5,087 bases of DNA from an uncultured Bulleidia sp. (GTDB lineage Bacteria > Bacillota_I > Bacilli_A > Erysipelotrichales > Erysipelotrichaceae), in contig CAKVIS010000075.1 in the NCBI GenBank assembly GCA_934754415.1, positions 1 to 5,087 of the forward strand, in the 5' to 3' direction. Positions 1-5,087 of this stretch are shown here, piece after piece (position 1 is the first letter of the stretch; each line of letters opens with the position of its first letter). The notes beneath the pieces were generated by a model. It did no database searches, was not told the DNA's origin, and saw only the letters and a program-made list of their open reading frames with translations. The position numbers and the translations under genes are program-made.

Positions 1-108
1 TTAGAAATTTTCTTCATTTTGTGGATAACTGCTATTGACAGATTTTTTTGTTTATTGAGTTATCGGTGAATAGTAACATAATATTTCACAAAATCCTGTT
101 TCCTTACA
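1..108. other. AT-rich intergenic region downstream of fsa, no supported gene
   Basis: No coding region is supportable here. Visible items are one perfect DnaA-box 9-mer (TTATCCACA on the minus strand, 20-28), a TTGACA hexamer at 35-40 on the plus strand without a fitting -10 box, a T7 run at 43-49, and a weak imperfect hairpin (arms 66-72 and 82-89). That hairpin is not followed by a U tract on the minus strand. No convincing terminator for the GRE-fsa transcript is present. Confidence 0.5.
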
Positions 109-771
109 TCAGAAAGAAGTTCTTCCTGTCAGATTTTTATAATCTTCGACAAAATCTGCTACTGCACCATCAATAGCCATATTCTTTACAAAACCTTCAA
201 TTACATCAGGAGCACACGTAGAAGAACCTACTCCGTACATAGCCAGTTCTTTAACCTGCTGAGAGTTCTTAAAGGAAGCTGCCAGTACCATACAACTGAA
301 CCCGTTTGTATCCAGAATATCCTGGATTTCCTTCACCACATTGACTCCGTCATATCCCATATTATCAATTCTGTTCACATATGGTGCTACATAAACAGCA
401 CCGGCCTTAGCCGCAAGATATGCCTGCATTGGTGTATACACTACCGTAGCACAAACAGAGATGTTCTTTTCAGACAATATCTTCATTGCCTTAAATCCTT
501 CTTTAATGGAAGGAATCTTTACAACTGTATTTTTACCAAAAGCTTTCACAATCTTTTCGGCATCTTCCACCATCCCTTCAGCATCCTGTGCAACAGCCTG
601 TACAAACAAAGTATCTTCTTGGATAACAGAACGAATCTCTGTCAATACGTCCATTGGATTTCTTCCGGTTTTTGCTAAAATACTTGGATTGGTAGTAACC
701 CCATCTACCGGATAATACGCATAAATTTCCTTAATTTTTTCTACATTTGCATCATCAATAAATAGTTTCAT
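109..771 (-). CDS. fsa: Fructose-6-phosphate aldolase (FSA/TalC-type transaldolase family)
   Basis: This is a cytosolic class I (Schiff-base) aldolase of the small transaldolase subfamily. From the ATG at 771 it is 220 residues, the same length as E. coli FsaA. The frame stays open 14 codons further upstream, but that part overlaps the end of the GRE gene and lacks family similarity. Catalytic positions match FsaA numbering: Asp6, Asn28 in GVTTNPS, Schiff-base Lys85 in VVKIP, Thr109, Arg134 in APYVNR and Ser166 in LAASFK, and the protein ends in the family-like GRTSF. FSA enzymes accept hydroxyacetone as donor, so they can cleave 1-deoxyfructose-6-phosphate to glyceraldehyde-3-phosphate and hydroxyacetone. 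Placement directly after a YbiW-type GRE supports that role here (inference). The start lies 7 bases after the GRE stop, so translation is probably coupled. Annotation pipelines may call it 'transaldolase', but it is too short for a classical TalB enzyme. Confidence 0.95.
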   Translation of the reverse strand: MKLFIDDANVEKIKEIYAYYPVDGVTTNPSILAKTGRNPMDVLTEIRSVIQEDTLFVQAVAQDAEGMVEDAEKIVKAFGKNTVVKIPSIKEGFKAMKILSEKNISVCATVVYTPMQAYLAAKAGAVYVAPYVNRIDNMGYDGVNVVKEIQDILDTNGFSCMVLAASFKNSQQVKELAMYGVGSSTCAPDVIEGFVKNMAIDGAVADFVEDYKNLTGRTSF

Positions 772-778
772 GATCTTC

Positions 779-3193
779 TTATAACTCCTGTTCTGTACGT
801 CCAATAATATCATCCTGTGTTTTCTTACTCAGCACATTGAAGAAAGCACTGTATCCTGCAACTCTGACAATCAGATCCTTATGTTTTTCAGGATGGTTCT
901 GTGCATCAATCAATGTTTCTTTAGAAACAATGTTGTACTGTACATGATATCCATGCAGTCTGTTGAAGAAAGCTTTGATCAACATTTCCAGTTTCATTGT
1001 ATTTTCTTTTGTGGAAACCATCTGCGGTGTCATCTTCTGATTTAATAATACACCGCCCGTAATCTTTTCCGTAGGCAACTTGGATACAGATTTAAAGACG
1101 GCTGTCGGTCCGTGTTTATCTGCATTATGTTGTGGAGAACAACCTTCCGCAAGAGGCTCATACGCATTTCTTCCATCCGGTGTAGCCATGGTACCCATAC
1201 CTTGTCCCACATTAGCGGAAATACTGGAAGTACCTCCATAACGAATACCTCCGATTGGTCCTCTTTGATAACGTGTATTAGGATATTTTGCAATTTCCTC
1301 AAGATATGGTGCATAGGCTTCTACTGCAAGACTGTCCACCTCATCTTCATCATTACCATATTTAGGCGCACCTTCAATTAGCATCTGCTGAATCTTCTGA
1401 TTTTCTTCTGATGTAAAATCATCAAGAATCGCATTCCATAACTGTTCTGTGCTTAGTTTCTTTTCTTCAAACACCAGTTTTTTAATGCAGGACAAAGAAT
1501 CCGCCATATTGGCAATACCCACCTGTAAGCCGGAAATGTAATCATATACCGCTCCACCTTCTTTGATAGTCTTTGCTCTTGCAAGACAATCATCTGTCAA
1601 AGCAGAACACAGCATATCCGGCACATCTTTTTCACTGGCTTTATCAATGGCATTTTCCACAATTACACTGTATCTGGTAATTTCTCTTATAGTTTTATCC
1701 CAGACTTCCATCAGTTCTTCAAAAGAAGTCATGTCTGTAAAATACCCATACCCTTTGGTAAATCTTTTCCCGCTTGTCAAATCCACACCATTATTCATGG
1801 CACATAATAACATTCTTGGAAAATTCACATAAGACATACCAGTACATCTGTAGCCCCATTTACCAGGTACAGCGGTTTCCACACAACCAATAGCACTGTA
1901 GTTATAGGCATCTTCCTCTTTTACACCCCACTGCATAAAAGAAGGAATAATCACTTCATCGTTATTAAAAGCAGGCATACCAAATCCCAGTTTCATCACT
2001 TCCATACATTCATCAAAGAACGCAGGGTTGAGGTTGGCATGATATCTTACTGTCAGATTAGGCTGCGTAAGTCTTGTCTGGGCAACTGACTTTAATACCA
2101 CAAAGCTGAAAGGATTGACCGCATCCTTATGATCTGTGGTCTGCCCACCGATAGTGACATTCTGATACATAGGAGAACCGGCAGAGCTCAGGGTATGTGC
2201 CTGAGATCTGACTTTATTGATGGTCAGTGTCTTGATCCAAAGACAGCTTAACCACTCCAGAGCTTCCTGTTCACTCAGAATGCCTTTTTGAATATCTGCT
2301 TCATAGAATGGATCAATGTACTGGTCAAACCTTCCATAACTTAAAGAATGCCCATTGGATTCAATCTGTAAAATCAGCTGTATAAACCAGACAGACTGTA
2401 AAGCTTCTTTAAAAGAAGAAGCCGGTTCATACGGCACTCTGGAACAGATATCACTCATTTCCAGCAGTTCCTGTTTTCTTGCACTGTCAGTTTCTTTGTC
2501 AGCCATTTCTTTTGCAAGACGACTGTATCTTAAAGCAAATGTATGTACTGCTTCTAAAACAATTCTTTCTTCTTTATAGAATAAATACTTTTCTATGGAT
2601 TCCGGTTGAGCAAGATCCAGTGCACTCTGTAAAGTATTGACTCTTTCCAGATATCCTTTAATACCTTCTTTCAGAATTCTTGGATAATTCACTGCCAGAT
2701 GCGCATCTCCTGCATTCAGCTTACCTTCCATACCAAAGACACCTGTTTCCATAAACACACTGACTTCTTCTGGAAGATAGGCTTCCCCTCTGTCTCTTAA
2801 TGTATTGTTTTTCCAGAAAGGAGCAATACTTCTTAGCTGTTGTTTTGTTTCTTCCGTGATATAGAATACATCCCCGTCTCTTTTCTCAAACAGATCGAGT
2901 TCATCTATAATAAACTTCATGGTATATTCCGGAAAGACCGGCGCATTTTTATTTTTAGTTGCCTGGTTTCCTGCCAGCAGTGTCTTATCTTCAATATACA
3001 CTGTCATGTTTTCAAGAATTTCTTTCAACATCAGTGCACGTACCATACCTCTTGGCTGGTTCAGATTTTCCTGATAGGCTTTTGTACATAACAATGCTCG
3101 TTCTGCATCAATATACGGTTTTTCATCCAGGACTTCTTCTCTGAATGCCTGCATACGTGGCGTCAATGATCCAAAGTGTGCTGTATTCTCCAT
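779..3193 (-). CDS. ybiW: YbiW/PflF-type glycyl radical enzyme, probable 1,5-anhydroglucitol-6-phosphate lyase
   Basis: This is an 804-residue GRE, close to E. coli YbiW (about 810) and longer than PflD (about 765). Counting from the ATG at 3193, the thiyl-radical Cys437 lies in GCVETA, with the acid/base Glu439 two residues on. The glycyl radical Gly780 lies in RVAGYSAFF, 24 residues from the C-terminus. GCVET differs from the GCVEP of glycerol dehydratase and choline lyase. The flanking KWGYRCTGMS, LQIESNGHS and GMPAFNNDE stretches match YbiW as I remember it, and PflD diverges there. The expected reaction is ring-opening C-O cleavage of 1,5-anhydroglucitol-6-phosphate to 1-deoxyfructose-6-phosphate in the anaerobic cytosol (family knowledge; exact substrate inferred). 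The ATG at 3193 is chosen because GGAGG precedes it by 5 bases. A GTG at 3232 would add 13 residues but has no ribosome binding site and overlaps the likely promoter. All catalytic residues are intact. Confidence 0.93.
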   Translation of the reverse strand: MENTAHFGSLTPRMQAFREEVLDEKPYIDAERALLCTKAYQENLNQPRGMVRALMLKEILENMTVYIEDKTLLAGNQATKNKNAPVFPEYTMKFIIDELDLFEKRDGDVFYITEETKQQLRSIAPFWKNNTLRDRGEAYLPEEVSVFMETGVFGMEGKLNAGDAHLAVNYPRILKEGIKGYLERVNTLQSALDLAQPESIEKYLFYKEERIVLEAVHTFALRYSRLAKEMADKETDSARKQELLEMSDICSRVPYEPASSFKEALQSVWFIQLILQIESNGHSLSYGRFDQYIDPFYEADIQKGILSEQEALEWLSCLWIKTLTINKVRSQAHTLSSAGSPMYQNVTIGGQTTDHKDAVNPFSFVVLKSVAQTRLTQPNLTVRYHANLNPAFFDECMEVMKLGFGMPAFNNDEVIIPSFMQWGVKEEDAYNYSAIGCVETAVPGKWGYRCTGMSYVNFPRMLLCAMNNGVDLTSGKRFTKGYGYFTDMTSFEELMEVWDKTIREITRYSVIVENAIDKASEKDVPDMLCSALTDDCLARAKTIKEGGAVYDYISGLQVGIANMADSLSCIKKLVFEEKKLSTEQLWNAILDDFTSEENQKIQQMLIEGAPKYGNDEDEVDSLAVEAYAPYLEEIAKYPNTRYQRGPIGGIRYGGTSSISANVGQGMGTMATPDGRNAYEPLAEGCSPQHNADKHGPTAVFKSVSKLPTEKITGGVLLNQKMTPQMVSTKENTMKLEMLIKAFFNRLHGYHVQYNIVSKETLIDAQNHPEKHKDLIVRVAGYSAFFNVLSKKTQDDIIGRTEQEL
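785..789 (-). promoter_or_regulatory. Ribosome binding site of fsa inside the GRE 3' end
   Basis: AGGAG on the minus strand lies in the last codons of the GRE gene, 13 bases before the fsa ATG at 771. That spacing is long. A second purine run, AAGAAG at 775-780, is only 3 bases from the ATG. Together with the 7-base intergenic gap this suggests fsa relies partly on ribosomes finishing the GRE gene. Confidence 0.4.
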
Positions 3194-3198
3194 AGTTT

Positions 3199-3203
3199 CC
3201 TCC
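3199..3203 (-). promoter_or_regulatory. Strong Shine-Dalgarno of the GRE gene
   Basis: Read on the minus strand, GGAGG is followed by AAACT and then the ATG at 3193, a canonical 5-base spacing. This fixes the start at 3193 rather than the in-frame GTG at 3232. It is the clearest ribosome binding site in the window, consistent with high expression of the GRE. Confidence 0.8.
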
Positions 3204-3207
3204 AAGG

Positions 3208-3219
3208 TTTCATTTGAAA
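3208..3219. promoter_or_regulatory. Possible operator: TTTCA-TT-TGAAA inverted repeat
   Basis: Perfect 5-bp arms (TTTCA/TGAAA) with a 2-base centre lie between the predicted GRE transcription start and its ribosome binding site. The heptamer TTTCATT recurs at 3280-3286, beyond the -35 box. A repressor such as the adjacent DeoR-family protein could bind one or both sites. Short AT-rich palindromes arise easily by chance, so this is a weak candidate. Confidence 0.25.
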
Positions 3220-3232
3220 TGTTCACATCCAC

Positions 3233-3261
3233 AATTTAAATACTATTTTCTATAAAGTCAA
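3233..3261 (-). promoter_or_regulatory. Candidate promoter of the GRE-fsa operon
   Basis: On the minus strand, TTGACT (3261-3256, five of six matches to TTGACA) is followed after 17 bases by TAAATT (3238-3233, four of six). TTAAAT with a 16-base spacer is an equivalent alternative. Transcription would begin near 3226, leaving a leader of about 33 bases that ends in the strong GGAGG site. The call rests on sequence match only. Confidence 0.5.
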
Positions 3262-3295
3262 TAATTTGCATTAAATAGCTTTCATTCGTAACTTT

Positions 3296-3321
3296 TATTA
3301 TTTCGTTCCGTGTGTTATAGT
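3296..3321 (+). promoter_or_regulatory. Candidate -10 region(s) for the activase-regulator operon
   Basis: Two -10-like hexamers are visible on the plus strand. One is TATTAT at 3296-3301, which would start transcription near 3308. The other is TATAGT at 3316-3321, preceded by TG at 3313-3314 in the extended -10 arrangement; it would start transcription near 3328, at the ATG itself. Neither has a convincing -35 box at 16-18 bases. A promoter must exist somewhere here because the upstream gene is divergent, but its exact position is uncertain. Confidence 0.4.
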
Positions 3322-3327
3322 ATGCTC

Positions 3328-4221
3328 ATGCAGGGAACTATATTTAATATTCAGAAATTCAGTGTCAATGACGGACCAGGTATCCGTACAGTTGTTTTCT
3401 TTAAAGGTTGCCCTTTAAGATGTCAATGGTGTGCCAACCCGGAAAGTCAGTCAGTTAAAGTACAGATACTTCATGACACAAAAAAATGTGTACAGTGCAA
3501 AAGATGTGCATCCGTATGTCCATCAAATGCCATTACATTTACAGACGGTACATTTCACATCACTCACTCTGCATGCACTTCCTGTTTCCAATGCTTGGAA
3601 GTATGTCCTCAGTCTGCTTTGACAAAGGAAGGAGAACTGCAGTCCACAGAGGAAATATTACGTATTGTAAAGCAGGATGAAGTCTTCTATGAAGAAAGTG
3701 GTGGAGGCTTAACCATCTCCGGAGGAGAAATTCTTTCTCAGCCCGATTTTGCCATCGATTTATTACAGAAAGCACATGAAGCCGGCATTCATACCTGTTG
3801 TGAAACCACAGGATATGCAGATCAGAACACTTTCAGAAAAGTTCTGAATCATGTCGACTATGTATTAATGGACATGAAGCACTGGGATCCTGTACGTCAT
3901 AAAGAAGGAACAGGTGTGGATAATGCAAAGATTCTTTCCAATATGCGCATGGCAGTAGAAATGCATAAAGAAATTCTGCCAAGAATTCCTGTCATTCCAG
4001 GATTCAATGATACTCCTGAAGACGCAAAACAGTTTGCTCTTCTGTTTCAGTCCATGGACATTCCAAAAGTACAGCTGCTTCCATTTCACCAGTTCGGAGA
4101 AAACAAATACTCTCTTCTGGACGAAAACTATGCATACAAAGATACACCTGCGTATCATAGAGAAGACCTGGAAGACTACAAAAATATTTTTATTCAGCAT
4201 AAGATAGAGGCATTCTTTTAA
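3328..4221 (+). CDS. ybiY: Glycyl radical enzyme activase (radical SAM, YbiY/PflE-type)
   Basis: This 297-residue radical SAM enzyme cleaves S-adenosylmethionine to a 5'-deoxyadenosyl radical that abstracts the Gly780 hydrogen of the partner GRE. It opens with the activase signature FNIQKFSVNDGPGIRT, followed by the SAM cluster motif CPLRCQWC (Cys28, Cys32, Cys35). A ferredoxin-like insert carries two Cys sets, 54/57/60/64 and 83/86/89/93, each fit for an auxiliary [4Fe-4S] cluster. The SAM-binding SGGE lies at 131-134. Length and the two-cluster insert are typical of activases of non-PFL GREs; PFL's own activase lacks the insert. The ATG at 3328 gives the family-like N-terminus M-x-G-x-I-F-N. 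ATG 3322 and GTG 3310 are in-frame alternatives, and none has a clear ribosome binding site. It is divergent from its GRE and followed one base later by the regulator. Confidence 0.94.
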   Translation: MQGTIFNIQKFSVNDGPGIRTVVFFKGCPLRCQWCANPESQSVKVQILHDTKKCVQCKRCASVCPSNAITFTDGTFHITHSACTSCFQCLEVCPQSALTKEGELQSTEEILRIVKQDEVFYEESGGGLTISGGEILSQPDFAIDLLQKAHEAGIHTCCETTGYADQNTFRKVLNHVDYVLMDMKHWDPVRHKEGTGVDNAKILSNMRMAVEMHKEILPRIPVIPGFNDTPEDAKQFALLFQSMDIPKVQLLPFHQFGENKYSLLDENYAYKDTPAYHREDLEDYKNIFIQHKIEAFF

Positions 4222-4222
4222 T

Positions 4223-4975
4223 ATGAAAAAAGCAGAGCGTCAAAATCAGATACTGGAATATATCACCAGGCAGAAAAAAGCAGAAGTTGTAGAACTTTCC
4301 GCCTTATTACAGGTCTCTCAGGTTACTATACGTAAAGATCTGGATGAACTGGAAGAAAAAGACCTGATTCACAGAAAACACGGATTTGCTGTAAGAAATA
4401 ATCCCGATAATATTAATGGAAGACTTGCCTATCATTATGAAGAAAAGAAAAAAATCGCCTTCACTGCAAGTACTCTTGTTAAAGATGGTGACATCATTTT
4501 TATAGAAAGTGGTAGTTGCTGTGCTTTATTAGCCATGATTTTAGCTACAAAAAAGAAAGATCTGACCATTCTCACCAATTCCGCCTTTATCTGTGAATAC
4601 ATCCGACCTTATTTTCATGGAACTTTGATCTTACTGGGAGGTATCTATCAGCCATCCAGTCAGTGTGTAGTAGGGCCTATGATTAAAGAGCTGACAAGAA
4701 AGTATTATGTACACTCCTTCTTTATAGGAGCAGATGGCTATACTGAAAAAACAGGATTCACCAACAAAGATACCCTGCGTGCACAGGCAGTCAAAGATAT
4801 GGCAGAATCCGCAGAAAATATCTACGTTGTCTCAGAAAGTGACAAGATTGGTCATGCCGGCAATATTCCAATGGAACTGGAGAGTCATCCTGTCACATTG
4901 ATTACAGATACTAATCTTACAGATTCTCAGAAACAGTCACTCCAAAAAAATCATATTGCTGTCATTCAGGCATAA
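4223..4975 (+). CDS. DeoR-family transcriptional regulator
   Basis: This 250-residue cytosolic repressor has the usual DeoR-family length and layout. An N-terminal winged helix-turn-helix (about residues 3-57) has the signature VVELSALLQVSQVTIRKDLD, with the recognition helix around VTIRKDL. The C-terminal sugar-phosphate sensor domain (about 75-250) has ESGSCC at 95-100, TILTNS at 115-120, FFIGADG at 166-172 and SESDKIG at 204-210. DeoR proteins usually release DNA when they bind a phosphorylated sugar. An anhydro-sugar phosphate or a deoxy-ketose phosphate is the natural candidate here (inference). The start lies one base after the activase stop. GAGG at 4207-4210 is 12 bases upstream, so translation is probably coupled. 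It most likely controls the divergent GRE-fsa operon and its own operon through the shared 3194-3327 region. The specific ligand and operator cannot be read from the sequence. Confidence 0.92.
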   Translation: MKKAERQNQILEYITRQKKAEVVELSALLQVSQVTIRKDLDELEEKDLIHRKHGFAVRNNPDNINGRLAYHYEEKKKIAFTASTLVKDGDIIFIESGSCCALLAMILATKKKDLTILTNSAFICEYIRPYFHGTLILLGGIYQPSSQCVVGPMIKELTRKYYVHSFFIGADGYTEKTGFTNKDTLRAQAVKDMAESAENIYVVSESDKIGHAGNIPMELESHPVTLITDTNLTDSQKQSLQKNHIAVIQA

Positions 4976-5016
4976 AAAAGACAGATATTCAATATAATTT
5001 TGAATATCTGTCTTTT
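4976..5016. terminator. Bidirectional rho-independent terminator
   Basis: A perfect inverted repeat has 16-bp arms, 4976-4991 and 5001-5016. One more A-T pair (4992/5000) makes a 17-bp stem with a 7-base loop. The left arm begins with an A run directly after the regulator stop, and the right arm ends in TTTT. Either strand therefore shows a stem followed by U residues. It sits between convergent genes: the regulator from the left and a minus-strand gene ending at 5023 from the right. Its stem is AT-rich in the upper part, with the ACAGA/TCTGT segment giving most of the GC pairs. Confidence 0.88.
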
Positions 5017-5022
5017 CTAATA

Positions 5023-5087
5023 TTAAATACCTAAAAACAAATGGCAGAACAAAGCAGCAAGTAATGCACCTACAAAAGGAGCAATTC
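5023..5087 (-). CDS. C-terminus of a membrane protein, probably MIP family (glycerol facilitator/aquaporin), partial
   Basis: The last 20 codons of a minus-strand gene enter from the right edge and stop at TAA (5023-5025), 6 bases from the terminator hairpin. The visible residues form a hydrophobic helix, IAPFVGALLAALFCHLFLGI. The order P-x-x-G-A-x-x-A-A-L-x-x-x-L is typical of the final transmembrane helix of GlpF-like channels, where P-x-x-GA-x-x-GA-x-x-Y is common. Such a channel would pass glycerol or small polyols, possibly hydroxyacetone or 1,2-propanediol from the neighbouring pathway (inference). With only 20 residues, another multi-pass transporter remains possible. The gene is cut by the window edge, not broken. 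Confidence 0.5.
   Translation of the reverse strand, partial: IAPFVGALLAALFCHLFLGI

Noticed and set aside
1..17. Minus-strand ATG at 17 opening a reading frame (M-K-K-I-S) off the left edge
   Set aside because: Only five codons are visible and no Shine-Dalgarno precedes it, so a gene start cannot be supported.
35..63. Plus-strand TTGACA at 35-40 as a promoter
   Set aside because: The hexamer is a perfect -35, but the best -10 at 16-18 bases is AGTTAT-like (three of six) and transcription would run antisense into fsa. Chance in AT-rich DNA is more likely.
772..813. Upstream extension of fsa by 14 codons to a start at 813
   Set aside because: It overlaps the end of the GRE gene, adds residues not found in FSA proteins, and the ATG at 771 gives the exact 220-residue family length with catalytic Lys at 85.
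1112..2579. Open frames of 74-90 codons on the plus strand inside the GRE gene
   Set aside because: They are antisense to a fully conserved enzyme, lack ribosome binding sites and family-like sequence, and are typical shadow frames.
3194..3232. GTG start at 3232 adding 13 residues to the GRE
   Set aside because: There is no ribosome binding site before it and it would sit next to the predicted -10 box, whereas the ATG at 3193 has GGAGG 5 bases upstream.
3271..3284. CcpA cre-like site on the minus strand (TGAAAGCTATTTAA) just upstream of the GRE -35
   Set aside because: Most positions fit the TGWAANCGNTNWCA consensus, but the central CG is CT and the CA end is AA. The missing core CG makes it too weak to annotate without conservation data.
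3865..4200. 111-codon minus-strand frame inside the activase gene
   Set aside because: It is antisense to conserved radical SAM coding sequence, and its low-complexity Cys/Phe-rich product resembles no protein family.
1..5087. CRISPR array, tRNA/rRNA genes, insertion sequence or riboswitch
   Set aside because: No regularly spaced repeats, cloverleaf or rRNA sequence, transposase or long structured leader was seen. The only long inverted repeat is the terminator at 4976-5016.

Overview
The window is AT-rich and carries a compact carbohydrate-catabolism locus of anaerobic type. An oxygen-sensitive glycyl radical enzyme (GRE), clostridial-style short spacers, a strong GGAGG ribosome binding site and AGA-rich codon use suggest a low-GC anaerobic Firmicute, probably a gut bacterium. 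The species cannot be named from the sequence.

Layout, left to right. Positions 1-108 hold no supportable gene. On the minus strand, a YbiW-type GRE (start at 3193) is followed after 7 bases by a fructose-6-phosphate aldolase (FSA, start at 771), so the two form an operon. A 134-base intergenic region (3194-3327) separates this operon from a divergent plus-strand pair. That pair is the GRE-activating radical SAM enzyme (3328-4221) and, one base later, a DeoR-family repressor (4223-4975). A perfect 17-bp hairpin (4976-5016) ends that transcript. It also faces the 3' end of a minus-strand membrane protein entering from the right edge, probably an aquaporin/glycerol-facilitator (MIP) C-terminus.

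How the genes work together. The GRE resembles E. coli YbiW rather than pyruvate formate-lyase, glycerol dehydratase or choline lyase. From memory of the published 'anhydroglycolysis' work, YbiW opens the ring of 1,5-anhydroglucitol-6-phosphate to 1-deoxyfructose-6-phosphate. FsaA/FsaB then cleave that to glyceraldehyde-3-phosphate and hydroxyacetone, and GldA reduces hydroxyacetone to 1,2-propanediol. The window holds the ring-opening enzyme, its activase, the aldolase and a likely local regulator. It does not hold the sugar transporter/kinase or a GldA-like dehydrogenase. The locus is therefore best read as a Firmicute anhydroglycolysis cluster with divergent organisation. The pathway is not new, but this assignment is more specific than the usual 'formate acetyltransferase / transaldolase' labels.
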